A stretch of DNA of 64,000 nucleotides from Eustoma russellianum. Its lineage: Eukaryota; Streptophyta; Magnoliopsida; Gentianales; Gentianaceae. The notes under the pieces are model-generated. The model had not been told where the DNA came from. It saw only the letters and a list, made by a program, of their open reading frames with translations, and did no database searches. This document shows, piece by piece, positions 1-11,594 of this stretch. The first letter of the stretch is position 1. Every line of letters begins with the position of its first letter. A program made the translations under genes and the position numbers. The stretch lies in NCBI GenBank assembly GCA_036186865.1, contig AP025041.1, forward strand, positions 1,855,879 to 1,919,878. Reading direction: 5' to 3'.

Positions 1-203
1 AAATTGGTTCGAGTTCGGCTCGATAACCTTTTAACTATTTAAACAAGCCGAATAGTTGGCCAATAGTTCGGCTCGTTTTAGTAAACGAACCCGATTTGCT
101 ATTTGAATTCGGCTCATTTACCGACCATTAGCGAACGAGTACGGACCGAACACGAACCGAGCTCGAACAGTACGCAAACTGTTCGGTTCGTTGAACAGCC
201 CTA
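1..203. mobile_element. hAT-type MITE, right part (copy 1 of the ttcggctcg family)
   Basis: The window opens inside this element. It is dense in alternating ttcggctcg / cgagccgaac motifs and aligns along its length with the copy at 37023-37298 (same order of blocks, such as the agttcggctcgataacc region and the final gttcgttgaacagccc block). It ends in the hAT-like terminus CAGCCCTA at 203, and the next 8 bases (ctgataaa) should be the target-site duplication, whose partner lies outside the window. It is non-coding and sits just upstream of the ERD2-like exon at 429. Confidence 0.75.
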
Positions 204-428
204 CTGATAAATTTAGAGAAGTATAGAAGGTAACAGTGGCCATACTGTTTAATGGAAGAACAGAAGTTCTATAAAGGTTAGTGTGAATTACATACAACTG
301 AGTATGATAATCACCTTCATACATCATGAGTGAGGTGTGCACTCCTTTGCTAGTTTTGCCAGAATGTTTTCATAGAAATGAATCCATACATATAGTGTCT
401 AATGATATATCTTTCTTTTTCTTTATAG

Positions 429-2524
429 GTCTTTCTTTGAAAACACAGATTCTGACAGCTGCATTCCTGGGTGTTAGAGTATGTCTTAGTTTTTCAATGG
501 AAGGTGATATTCACACCGTGCTTGACCTTTTGACACTTTCCGCAACTTTGTGGGTGATCTACATGATCTCATATAAATTGAAGTCAACTTACATCGCAGA
601 GCTGGACAGTATGCCCCTCGCCGTCCTGGTAAACAACTTCTGCTTCTGTGGAAGTCTTTCTTTAGAGCAGCATTGAAGCTAGCTGCACACAAGTTTTCTT
701 AAGTACATGGAAGTGTATATATCTCCGGTTTTGGATTTGAATAGATCAGTTTGATGTGTTTACTATGTAGTGTCAACCAGAATCCAATACGTCCAAACCG
801 TTGAATAGTTGTGAGTTCTGTTTGATGTTGTCCATCATGAGTTGCATAAAATCAGAGCCAGACAAATAAATTCGTTACAGGTACCTCCATCAAAATTTAT
901 CAAACGTTGTCTGATGTGAGGTTCATTTAGGATAATGTTTCCCATTTTCGGAAGTTATTTGGTAGTACTTCTCCAGTACTTAACTAACAACAGACAACTA
1001 CTTAGTGAACAACCCAAAACAAGTGTCACCAGTTAGATTGACATAATTCAACCTCCCATTTGATCTCTGTTTAGCATGATAAAGGGCTGCCTCTCTTCTA
1101 TTTAGCTGGCTGATTATAATGTACATCGAGCATATTCATCATGGAAGATAGAACTCTGGGCTTTGTTCTCTTTTAGAGTCTATACCATCCTGTCCATTCT
1201 ATGATCCGTTTCTATGATTTTCGGAGGTTGGAGACCTATAAGGTCTGCAGAGTCCTGCATTTAGCTGGGAACATGGTCCTCTCTGCTTTGAGATTGGTGG
1301 TTTTTAATTGATTAATATGATATTTGCTCGTATTCAAGCTGTCTCAGAGATGAACAGTATCAATTTGTTGATTCTTCATCTGATTACTCAAGGCCCCAGT
1401 AACTTGGATTTGGTTTTGAAGCAACCCTCTTCCTAAAAATTGCAGTAGTTTCTTTTTTTATTTGCCTTATATTATTATAAACATGTTACGGCTGACATAG
1501 CAGCTAGATTAATCACATCTTGTGACATTGAGTTAATGTGGTTTGCAGATGGTCCCTTGCATGGTTTTAGCTGTTTGTATTCATCCATATACAAGTCATA
1601 ATCGCCTCACCAGGATAATGTGGGCTTTTTGTGTTTACTCAGAAGCCATTTCAGTGTGGCCTCAGCTTCGACTGATGCAGAAAGCGAAGGTTATACTTGT
1701 GTACATTGCATTCTAGTTAATTCAATCCTTCTACTTGTACCCCTTTTACTTCTTTTTTATTTTTAATAATTTTTCCATAAGTGGTTCATCTCATTCTTTC
1801 TGGAATTTTTTAGGTGATTGAACCCTTTACAGCCCATTATGTTTTTGCTCTGGGCATGGCAAGATTCCTGGCTTGTGCTCACTGGATCATTCAGGTTAGA
1901 GTGACATCATTTGGGATTTCTTTGGAGTGTAACTTGTCATGATTTCTTTGATTGAACTTCCTTGTATTGCGTTGAAGTGGTCGGTCATCCTTTGGAGCTA
2001 GCCACTCTTAACATTGTTAAGGGCTTCTCTTTTGTAGCATAAGATGCATTGAAATTTCTTTCATTATACATCTTTAGTAACAAAAACAACAACATTATCC
2101 CATTGACTTAGAGGCTCTCGCCTATGGCGGATATGGGAGAGTCGGATGTGTGCAACCATACACATGTGTTAGAAACACATAGAGGTTGTGTTTCTAATTG
2201 CAACAAATTTCTCTTAATTTAGAAGTAAATATTTAGCAGGCCCCTTTTGTGATCTGATTGCAGGTGTATGATACTGCTGGAAGGTATTTATATTTAGTTG
2301 GAAGTGGATACATGTGGCTGCCTATGGTTCTCCTCTCAGAGATTGTTCAAACATTCATACTAGCTGATTTCTGCTACTATTACATCAAGAGGTTTGGTCT
2401 CTGACTCTTCTTTTTTGCTGTACACTTATCAGTTTACTAACAGTTTGGTTAATTTTTCTTCTCTGATTTCACTCGCAGTGTTATGAATGGCCGAGTCCTA
2501 TCCACCATGCCTTTGCCTGTGTGA
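429..2524 (+). CDS. ER lumen protein-retaining receptor (ERD2-like), 3' exons
   Basis: This is the C-terminal two thirds of a seven-membrane-span K/HDEL receptor-family protein, which returns escaped ER residents from the Golgi. Exons that join in frame are 429-628, 1549-1689, 1814-1894, 2264-2391 and 2479-2524 (TGA), all with GT/AG borders. The peptide includes GLSLKTQILTA, DIHTVLDLLTLSATLWVIYM, EPFTAHYVFALGMARFLACAHW and EIVQTFILADFCYYYIKS, all hallmark blocks of the family. The divergent C-terminus (MPLPV) suggests the plant ERD2-like (longer, At1g75760-type) subfamily rather than ERD2A/B; that is an inference. The exon at 429 starts in phase 1, so the initiator exon or exons lie left of the window. 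Intron 4 holds a SINE relic at 2086-2205. Confidence 0.88.
2086..2205 (-). repeat. SINE-like family A, 3' half (intronic)
   Basis: Read on the minus strand it contains ggttgcacacatccgac, catatccgccataggcgaga and a gttgttgtttttgt tail. This is the same 3' module seen at 36236-36475 and 61688-61905. It lies within an intron of the ERD2-like gene. A short element ending in GTT repeats is typical of plant SINEs of the TS type, but the family name is an inference. Confidence 0.6.
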
Positions 2525-2847
2525 AAACTGAATGGATTGCTGCCAAACCATGGGAAGCAATGTTGTTGTGATACTTTGTTCTTGTTGTTTCTTCAATTAT
2601 ACAAGTGGCTAAATTACAGAACATTTTTTTTCTTACCAATAACTTGTTATCTTATTATGCATAAACCTATCTTATCGCTCTCCTGTTTCTAACAGTAGTT
2701 TGTTTTTTTAGTAGTAAAGAGGTTGACGTGACATACAATAACTCTCTTTTTCCTTAAAGGTTATCAATTGTGGTATGTTTTTATGTGTTCTATCTTTGAA
2801 TGCTACTATGCCATATTGTGTTAGTATAAGTCGATGACTTGTTTTCT

Positions 2848-3075
2848 ATTTCCAGAGTCAACGACATACTCTTCCTTGACTTTGAAATATGATGGAATAA
2901 AGTAAAATTCTAAATTGGTCGTGTTTCTTATATTGTGAAGTATCAGTTGATCGACACATAATTTTCATTATAGGTCATCGGGAAACAACCACTGTGTTTC
3001 TAATACATGGACATGGTTGCGTACATCCGACCCCATACTCCGACATAGTCGAAAGCCTTTAAGGCGTATAAGTCG
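2848..3075 (+). repeat. SINE-like family A, near full length, tail lost
   Basis: The sequence starts near gagtcaacgacatactcttc and follows the block order shared with 36236-36475: ttgaaatatgatggaataaag, cttatattgtgaag, agttgatcgacaca, catcgggaaacaacc, ggttgcgtacatccgacc. It lacks the GTT-repeat tail. It sits about 350 bp downstream of the ERD2-like stop codon, so it may fall at or beyond the 3' UTR. Confidence 0.6.
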
Positions 3076-3424
3076 ATGACTTGTGGCGCCACTTGCATTT
3101 CAAATACTAGAAGTTTGTGTAAAAGATGTATTGGGGAAAAAGAATTCACCAAATTTTAACCACAACTTCGATAGTGGTTGAAGTGAAATATTTGTCTTCA
3201 CATATTTGTTCTACTGCCTTTGTCGTTACTTGCGTTTGCAGATCTTCACAGAAACAATGGGTTTTTTTCTTCATTTTTTTAAAAGTCGAGAAACAATTGT
3301 TTGAACATTGAGCTTTTTTTATAATCCAAACTCTTTGCAGCCCCTTTGGATTTGTTTTATACTTCTTGATCCATGGGCTACAAAGGTACTTGAAGCACAA
3401 GAAACAGTTACTGCATTGGGGGGC

Positions 3425-3724
3425 CTAATTTATGTACATGTGACGGGCGCACACACATATATATGTATATGTATATAAACAGACACAAAAACACATACAC
3501 CTATAGAGACGTATATACGTATATACATATAGAAATAGATACATATACACACAGACACATACATATAACATATATATACACATACATATAGATATGTATG
3601 TGTGTGTGTATATACATACATATATATATATGTATGTGTGTATATATATACATATACACACACATATATGTGTGTGTGTGTTTTTGTGTCTGTTTATATA
3701 CATATACATATATATATGTATGTG
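3425..3724. repeat. Compound (CA/TA/TG)n microsatellite
   Basis: About 300 bp consist almost only of cacaca, tatata, gtgtgt and tgtatg runs. Open frames here encode only low-complexity Tyr/Ile/Cys/Val/His/Thr strings on both strands and are not genes. The tract can form hairpins (TG-rich and CA-rich arms face each other around 3600-3680) and abuts the mitochondrial rRNA relic and an assembly gap. Confidence 0.9.
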
Positions 3725-3725
3725 T

Positions 3726-3825
3726 AACGCAAACATTGGCGAGAATCCAATGCCCCGAAAACCTAACGGTTCCTCCGTTCGTCCACGGAGGGTGAGTCAG
3801 GGCCTAAGATCAGGCCGAAAGGCGT
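3726..3825 (+). pseudogene. Mitochondrial 26S (LSU) rRNA fragment in the nucleus
   Basis: The stretch has the bacterial-type LSU core ggtgagtcagggcctaagat followed by caggccgaaaggcgt, which corresponds to the E. coli 23S segment that reads gaggccgaaaggcgtagtcgatgg. The upstream text (ggcgagaatccaatgccccg) is what I recall of plant mitochondrial rrn26. It is cut by the N run at 3826-3835 and the sequence after the gap is unrelated. It is therefore either a small NUMT or an assembly join. It is not a functional rRNA gene. Confidence 0.75.
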
Positions 3826-3835
3826 NNNNNNNNNN
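3826..3835. other. Assembly gap (10 N)
   Basis: Ten Ns, probably a placeholder of arbitrary length. The left flank is organellar rRNA-like and the right flank is AT-rich nuclear sequence, so the join itself is suspect. Confidence 0.99.
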
Positions 3836-4544
3836 GCATAGGATATTTTAACATGGCCTCTTTTTGCTCATCTCCCTCTTTAAGCATACAAAGTATTTTA
3901 ACCCTAGGACCAAAAACAACAAAAACCATAGAAAACTCAATTTAAATTCGTAATAAAGAACAAAAATATCCACTTCGAGGTGTAGTTGCTACCGTTTCAG
4001 TCGGCTTCTTCTGGATCTTGTTCCTTTGTTAATTTGTTTTTGTTTTTGTTTTTTTTTTTAAAGAAAAGGGATAGATTTTATTCATCAGAAACAATATGTA
4101 CAAGTGTATACTGTCTCGCCTCAAGTACTCATCAATCACATTACCTACTTCTTGTTGACTCGGTATTTCCCTCGCTATACGGAGATCGTACACTTGAACT
4201 AATATTTTGTCTACCAACACATCCGCCGGCGGATGCTTTGTTTTTCATCTTGGTAGAAATTATTGCTGTTTATTCCTCCTTTTCGTTGATGGTTCTTTCT
4301 TCTTTCTTTTTTTCTTCTATATTATTGTTATTAAACTTACATTCACTCTTTTTTGTGGAGGTGTCGGGTGGGGGGTGTAAAGGGCCCTGAGGTTTAGATG
4401 GGAGGGAAGGGAACAAGATCTAGACAACTTCTGCACATAATCATACCAAGAAGTAGAAGTCGAGAAAAGGGTTCAACTATGAAGGAAGCGACACGATCGA
4501 AAGTTTCCGCACAAAATTATTAGTCGTTAAATCACGGAATTAAA
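3836..4544. other. Intergenic, no gene seen
   Basis: AT-rich DNA with T-rich runs (4036-4060, 4290-4330) and no supported exon. The 134-codon frame here (3986-4390) is low-complexity Phe/Ser/Leu-rich and has no recognisable domain. Confidence 0.6.
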
Positions 4545-4552
4545 GTAGAAGT

Positions 4553-5563
4553 AGGAATGGCAAAAGATCTAACCCGTTGGAAAAAAACCCGTTCCGAACA
4601 GATTAGATCTGGAAGGACGGATATAGAGTTTGAAATTGACCGTGCGGATGTGGGTTTTTCTTATCAATCTGGAGATAACATGTCCCCCCATATTACTAAT
4701 ATATATACACGCACACGCTAAATTGAGTAAATAATCAAAACTTTATTGCGCATTTGTATTCCCTTGGGAGCCAAAAAAAAGGCGAAATCCCTCCCACTAC
4801 CCTAGCCGCATGAAACTTGTGAAGGATGTAAATCAGGTGTCAACGAACTCCTAGGTTGGCAGAATGCACACGAGGACCCACTACCCTAGCCCCATAAAAC
4901 TTGTGGAGGATGTAAATCAAGTGTCAACGGACTCCTAGGTTAGCAGGCTGCACACCAGGACTCACGCTAGGTGCCCCTACAAACTAGCAAAAATGGAGCA
5001 ATTGCCTCTACAGACTAGCAGAAATAGAACACACACACTGCGAGTTTCTCCGTATTTGAATCCTTACCTTCTTGGGAACAATACTCAACTCTAATACCAA
5101 CTTGAGTATGTCCTGGACGCATTTGTATTCCCTAGAACACGAAGAGTAATTGCTGGATTATCATAGAGATATATCATTTTTGTCTGAAAACTTGAAGACT
5201 ACAAACTGTTTGTATTTATTTACCGATCTTGGAGCAGAAAGATTCGTATGGAATGTCCTACCCCTGCCGGAGCTTTCTGATCAACCAATCCCCTATTTAA
5301 AGGACATCTGTGTTAGGTAGACCGAGGATAACTGATTAGTCGAATGAACCCATCTCTCTGGCCTAGATATGTTTTTATCTCTTATTAATTTGATGTTTTT
5401 GCTTCAGGAAGGTGGGACGGGTTGGAACCAGTAGGCCAGTAGGGCTCTTATGGAGCAAAGATTTCTACTTCAACCCACTCCAAATGGATATTGGAGCGGA
5501 TGGGGATATAAGGTTAACATGAACAGGGCGAGGGCGGCAAAACACGGCCCATTGCCATCCCTA
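4553..5563. mobile_element. Non-autonomous hAT element, 1011 bp, with 8-bp TSD
   Basis: The left terminus is TAGGAATGGCAA and the right terminus is TTGCCATCCCTA (reverse complement TAGGGATGGCAA). Both are flanked by the 8-bp direct repeat AGTAGAAG at 4545-4552 and 5564-5571. An 8-bp duplication with TAGGG-type ends is diagnostic of hAT transposons. The interior has no transposase frame. It includes an 84-bp imperfect tandem duplication (4795-4962), and sub-terminal GGGTTGG/CCAACCC-like stretches near both ends. Confidence 0.87.
4795..4962. repeat. 84-bp tandem duplication inside the hAT element
   Basis: Two units each begin cactaccctagcc and run through acttgtg-aggatgtaaatca, gtgtcaacg-actcctaggtt and gcacac-aggac. 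They differ at roughly a tenth of positions, so the duplication is not recent. Confidence 0.85.
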
Positions 5564-5821
5564 AGTAGAAGTGAACCCCTTGGGGATACTTTAACCGTTC
5601 ACCCACAAAACCACCGACACTGTTATATAACACAATTCTTAATCTATATTATGTGGGCCAAAAATTGAGAGCATAATATCCGAGTGAAAGTTTCTGACTG
5701 CTACAGAGAAACTGTCAGCCAAATCATACCTAAGCATTTCGTCCTCGCAATGTCAAAAAGAATACATAAATGTAAAAGAACCCTACAAAATAACGCCAAT
5801 TAAATACCTCAACTAATTTCC

Positions 5822-8800
5822 TCAAGCAGTAGCAGAAACCCGCGGCACCGGCGTAGGCCTTGTCCCGTTTGCCATCCTACCAGCGCCTGCGCGATTTGTG
5901 CGACTACTATAGCTGTCGGACCTTTGATATCCGTCCCTTGGATAACCATCACCACCGCGATTTGATGAGCCTCCCCTGTTAGTTCCTGTATTGTTGAATT
6001 CTGTCCGGCTATCGGAATCTCCTCGATTATATCCCCTGCCACCTCCATAGTTCCCACGCCCTCTCATCCCCTCATTTCTGAATCCTGAACCTCTACCAGA
6101 CTGAAATCTCCCCCTAGTACTTCCTATAAACAAGAAGTCTATCTTTCAGATGAACATGGAGGCTATAACAACTTATTACCTTAAAGAAGAACCAAAAAAG
6201 GAAAGAGGGGGAAAAGGAAAAACAAGCACACACACAAAACTAGCCCTAAATCAGCTAGAACAGATTTGAGGTAGCTTTCTACTGAAGTACTCGTAAAGGA
6301 GACGCCAAATCCGCTCCCTGGTCACTTTTAGGAACCACATGTATTTGCTACCACATAAACTTCCACAGACTACAGACTGAAAAGACAAAATACTAAACAT
6401 AGCAACCAAAGACACTTGAAGGCAAGCAAGGAGATTTAAGTACCCTGATCTGACTGGACGAGAGATAAAGCAAGTGCACAATCATCTTGTACAAACAAAG
6501 ACCTTACTGCCAAACACAACTATTTGTACAGAACTCAACGAAATTTAAACTTGCCTCGAGAATTTGTAGACCTTTTCTCCTCAATAACAGCCTGGCGTCC
6601 ACCAATCACAATAGGAGAAGCCTAAGATGCAAATTCAATGATAAACAACCAAAAGAGAAATATGATGATTACTAAAGTAGGTCAACAACAATTCAGCTTT
6701 AAGTTCACTCAAAAAAAAATCATAAAACAGAGGTAACACTGTTTACAGAGTAACTACCAACCACTTTTATCTGGTCCGATGAGAAAGCCAAGTTACTATA
6801 CACAAAAAAAAAAAAAAGGAACTTAAAAGCTGAAATTATGAAGACCAAAGATTTCCTGAAGCTTCACCTAGAATTAGCTATAATCATATGGCTCAACCAC
6901 CAGGGTTTATATATGTAAATTGGAGCAGGCAAAGTTACAAACAAAACAAATTCAAATTAGCATAATAAGTTCAGCTTATTAAGCATTAATGGCTGAAGAT
7001 AGACATATAGCAACGCCCACAAGGTATTAAATCACATTCTGAATTAGTCCATAGTTTAAGGAATTTTTAGCTTCCGTTTAGGAAATGTTTGGACAGCCAT
7101 GATGCTTGTACCTTTATTTTTCTGATTCTCATGAGAGTTGAGGCAAAACTTGACTTGAGGCATGACGATGAAAGTTGTTTGGATATGACATAACACATGT
7201 CACGCAAGAAACAAGAGTGGATATTATAAGATATGAACATGTGATCAATACTATCCCTAAAAATGTGCTCTTTGCTGTGTTTGCCTTTTTTCTTCCCCAT
7301 GTTGTAATAGTAGAAAGTTTGTTGACTGAATCTAAATAAGTTTAAATAATTGATAAGCACCAGTTATAATCTTTGCCCAAGACAACTCAGAAGCATGATC
7401 ACATCAATGAAAAGCAAAGGTAGAACTGTATTGTCATCATTGAACTTCATGGGAAACAAACGCAAACACCACCTGTTCTTCCAGGAATCAACATGCAGTT
7501 TGGTGTAACTAAACAAGCATAATTTCGAGAGAACCAATACAAGTGAATCAGACAGGAGATATGAAGGTCATATATAGAGCCATCCGAGGAAATCGTTAAG
7601 TAAAAGAACAAACCTCCAGCGCTTTTTCGACAGCACTCGGCACCTCAAATTCCACAAACCCATAACAGAAATATTGTTGCTGCAAAAACAAAGCATATTG
7701 TAATGATACCCAAAGAGAAGCAAGTTATGCAAAGCAAAATATAGATACATACTCTTTTACTTCTGACTTGAATGCCTCCCTTTCTAATCGGCCCAAACTT
7801 CTTGAACTCATTCTCAAGCAATGACACAGTGGCGTTCATGGGTAAACCTTTGATATAGATTGAGTAGCCTTCAGCCGCACCAAGGAAAATAAAGATGATA
7901 CATTCAAATTCTAAGCGAATAAATAGAAACATACATACATACACACACACCCCTTCACGTATGTACGTATGTATATAATATACATGGACATATACATATG
8001 AGACGCATAGAAACTTCTTGCTAGTTGGCTATTACTCAGAAAAACCTGCCTTCGCTATCTTGATTATCCCCAATATCAACAACATCAGAAGGTGGAACTT
8101 GTCCATCAGATTCAGGGGCAGGAGATATGATTGCATGCTCCTGGCTCTTTCGTACAGATTTACGTATAGCTGGTGCTGGCGGTGAAACTACCAAAGCACT
8201 TTGCTTCAGATCCATCACCTGAGGCAGCATATCAAACACTTTTTAGTGAGATGAAGACCTACAACCATGTTATCAAAAAGCCACATGCATATCTTGCAGT
8301 GAAGTTGAGATCTCAAGTAAAGGATGGCCCTCCAGAATGTAACTTATATCTAAACAATGAAATCGAGAAAGAAATAGTTACAAGAGATAATTCAACTGAA
8401 AATAAGCTGCCAATGAACTTGCTTAAAAAACATACAATAGAAGCATATGACTTCTTTGTCATTATCTCAACATTAGCGCCTGATTCGATCACTATATGTG
8501 AATCACCCTGGACCTCATTAACAACCACAGCAACTGGAACTTTTTCTTCAGAAACTGGAACTTCTTCTTTAACAACTGCAACTTCACCATTCTCAGGTGG
8601 ATCATACACTTCATCCTCAATAACTTCCTCAGAGGAAGCGACTTCCTGAGGGACATGTTTCTCCTGGACAGGAGGAACAGGATCTGTCATCAACAGAAAG
8701 GGCTCAAAGTCAGCAGAATAATAAGATAAAACTAAGCTTGACGAAGTCGGTGGCATTACTTTGTTCAGGATCAACAGGAGCTATCACATCAACAAGCGGA

Positions 8801-10669
8801 ACCAGGTTTCCACCCAGTTGATCGGCAACTTCTATGATCCGTAAGATGTCATTCAAAACAAAGTAGCCCCTGTCTTGGGGTGCAAGGAAGAAGCACTGGG
8901 AAAAATTCTGAATTCTGTTATCCTTTCCAGTAAGGTAACCAGTCACAAGAACTTGAATTCCTCCATTAAAAGACTCTTGTGCATCTACAGACCTGATGCC
9001 AGCTCTGTAGTCACCATAGTTAAACGACAGTATCTTTTCATTTATACCCTGTAAATTCACAGTCACCCATCGAAAATACACGTTTGAAAATGTCTAGAAC
9101 TGAATAATCTTCATTGCAAGTATGTTCAATGAGCAAGGAGAGACATTTCTCGCCCTCACAGACACACATACACTCCATTTCCTAAGACAAAAAAAAATAA
9201 CCCAAAAAAAGGAAAAGAAAAATCCAATTACAATTGTCGATGCAGCCCTGATCCAGTAATACCCACCCGCCCACCACTTGCATTTCAAAAGAAATAGATA
9301 AAACCTTCCAGACCATTCCATGTTCTATATCTTTGAGCAAAGACACTTCTTACACGTGTTCTACATCTTTCAGCCAAGACACTTCTTACACTTCAATTTT
9401 TTGCCAACTACTTTGATCCAAGACAGTTCTTACACTTCTTGCCCCGAATGCTTATCTTCTGCAGCTTTTGACTGCCATTAAGCAAATGAAATTCCAGAAA
9501 ATAGACAATCAAAGACCAATTCAGGAGGAAAACAATTGATCTGTATATGAATTGTCCAAGAAGATTTTTAAATATATCAACAATGACTCGCGAGAAAGAT
9601 AAAATTCAGAGTTAGGCACGAGATTCAAAGTAGAAAGTTCTACAATTGTTATCTAGTAGCTTTCTACTTAATTATATAATCATATCACAATGTATTTTAC
9701 TGTATATCTGGACACTCACTCCAAATTTATTTGGTTTTACCTCGCTGTCTAGCTGATACAAGAAATTCAAGGAACTTATTGTGCACTAAATGTTGTTATG
9801 TCAAAAGTAATTGCTAACTGAAATCCTAGTCTTCGTCAACTTCGATCAGTGCCACTAATATGTCTTACTTCAATGAAGTAAGCAAGCATGCAACCTAAAT
9901 ACCTTATGCCTACTGTTTTCGGAAAGTGTGATGTGAGGATACAATTTTCCTGATTATGTAGTCACCTCACTCCACAACTAAAGCACTTACATTCCCGTAT
10001 TTATTTGGAAAAAGATAACATTTGTCTTTCAGTTCATTAGAAAGCAACCAAATCAAAAGCATAACCACCATACCAGATTTATTCAACCACATCCCTTGTC
10101 TTCCACCAGACACATCAAGTGCAAAAGAAAACATAGATAAGATTGAGATTTCTGTGGAAGTAAGTAGCATACTTTCAATGGTTCATCTCAATTTTGAAAG
10201 AAAATTTTAATTTGAAAAAGAAAACCTTGGTCTTAGTGCCTACGCAAGGACAACGTTATTGCCTTCTTTACACGATATCATTAGTTTGATAAATCCTCAA
10301 CAAATGGAAAAGCGTAAAAATCAAAAGATCAAATACATAGAGAGAGACATAGACTTTTACTTGCATCGTGGTAGTGATGCTCATAAAACCATCATCTTCA
10401 GGCCGACCTAGCTTACTTATTTCTTGATAGAACTTGTGCACATGTTCTGGGGAGTGGAACAATATATGATAATACTGTTGCACAAAGGCATTTCCAACCT
10501 AGTCAAAAAATCAGGAGAAATAAATTAGAAGAAAATATGCCATCATTTAACCCTAAGATCAATAAAAGGCAGCCAGCGAGCCAAAAAAAGGTTGAGAAGG
10601 AAACAGAAAACATACAACTTGAGCAGACACTGGTTGTTGCATCGCCTCTGGTATAGCTGCCGCCGCCAT
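5822..10669 (-). CDS. NTF2-RRM-RGG protein (plant G3BP-like RNA-binding protein)
   Basis: Nine exons on the minus strand: 10619-10669, 10361-10498, 8760-9048, 8436-8683, 8050-8218, 7753-7868, 7614-7679, 6555-6621, 5822-6123. They sum to 1446 nt (481 aa). The order is an NTF2 dimerisation fold at about residues 17-137 (VGNAFVQQYYHILFHSPEHV at its start), an acidic linker at about 155-245 (runs such as EEVIEDEVYDPPENGE), an RRM at about 299-373 (SIYIKGLPMNAT as RNP2, CYGFVEFE as RNP1), and an Arg/Gly tail (RGRGNYGGGRGYNRG). This architecture is that of G3BP/Rasputin, stress-granule and mRNA regulatory proteins, cytosolic; the role in this plant is inferred. The introns after exons 5 and 8 require GC donors (see findings). 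The leader carries a telo-box-like accctaaac motif. Confidence 0.9.
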
Positions 10670-11215
10670 TACCGATAGATCTCTCTCACACATAACACAA
10701 CCCTAAACAAGGTTTAGCATAAAAAAAGTAGCATCAGAAAAAAGAGAAACAAATTTTGTACAGCTCCACTAAGTATACGCGAATGGCGTACTTTAAGTGT
10801 TAAAGAACGCAAAAAAAAAAACTTTCATGATCTGTTCGCTACCTGGATTCAAATCGAATAAAATGTACGGGAAGAGGGCGAGACGAAAACTCGATTTCTT
10901 CTGTTCTTTCTTTTGAAAAAAGAACGACCTCTTTTCCTCCAAAGAAGGCTGTGCAGGAGGTTAGGGTTTGGACCGTGAGTGTGCGAACGGAGACGATCGG
11001 AAAGACAACTGAAAAGCGCAGGAAAGACAGCAGAGAAGATTGGGAGGGGTTCAAACGGCTTTATAGTAACAGAGAGGGGGTTAGAATGACAGAGATCGCC
11101 AAAAGGTATGAATGTGTCTCCGGCGAACACAATTATAGCGGGTGGGCCGAGGGTTACGAGGGTTTATATAGCACTACCTCAGGAATGAACTAATCATATC
11201 GCGTTTTATATATGG
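10670..11215 (-). promoter_or_regulatory. Leader and promoter region of the NTF2-RRM gene
   Basis: The region upstream of the ATG at 10669 contains aaccctaaac (10699-10708), ggttagggtttgg (10959-10971) and a tgggcc site (11144-11149). On the minus strand these are the telo-box and site II (GGCCCA) pair typical of plant housekeeping and translation-related promoters. No clear TATA box was found. The short frames at 10839-11130 are on the same strand but have no recognisable domain, so I treat them as untranslated. Confidence 0.5.
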
Positions 11216-11403
11216 AGTAATAATTATTGAAATTAATATGTAATTAATTAAGAGGCACCTAACTTTTATATACACACAACTTTTCTACTGTCTTTTTCTA
11301 TAAATACAATAAAGTGTCCTTCTGATAGTAAATGCCTAAAAATAAAATTTTGAAAGTAATTTATGATGTTGTAAAATCTTTTAACCAATATCACCTTACT
11401 TTT

Positions 11404-11586
11404 GGGAACGGATCCCCTGACCCCCAAACACCTCACCCCCCACGCGACTGCCCGACACGTGGCAGCAGAAGGGATGGTGAGGCTGGGTGGGAGTCTTCTG
11501 CACTCAGCCTCACCACCTCCCCTGCTGTCACGTGGCAGTAAGTCTTTTGTTACCGTCCCAAAGGGAGGTCAGGCGATCTGAATCCC
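11404..11586. mobile_element. CACGTG MITE, copy 1 (183 bp)
   Basis: The element is flanked by ttactttt direct repeats (11396-11403 and 11587-11594; 8 bp, or 9-10 if the shared C residues count). The ends are imperfectly inverted (GGGAACGGATCCCCTGACC versus the reverse complement of GGTCAGGCGATCTGAATCCC). The inside folds back through tgaggctgggtggg and cactcagcctca, and has two G-box/ABRE-like sites (gacacgtggcag, tcacgtggcag). It has no coding potential. Confidence 0.8.
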
Positions 11587-11594
11587 TTACTTTT

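Noticed and set aside
3425..3736. Open frames on both strands of 65-103 codons
   Set aside because: Low-complexity translation of a CA/TA/TG microsatellite.
8173..8649. 158-codon plus-strand open frame
   Set aside because: It lies antisense over exons 4 and 5 of the NTF2-RRM gene; the Thr/Ser-rich composition is the mirror of the Glu/Val-rich acidic linker.
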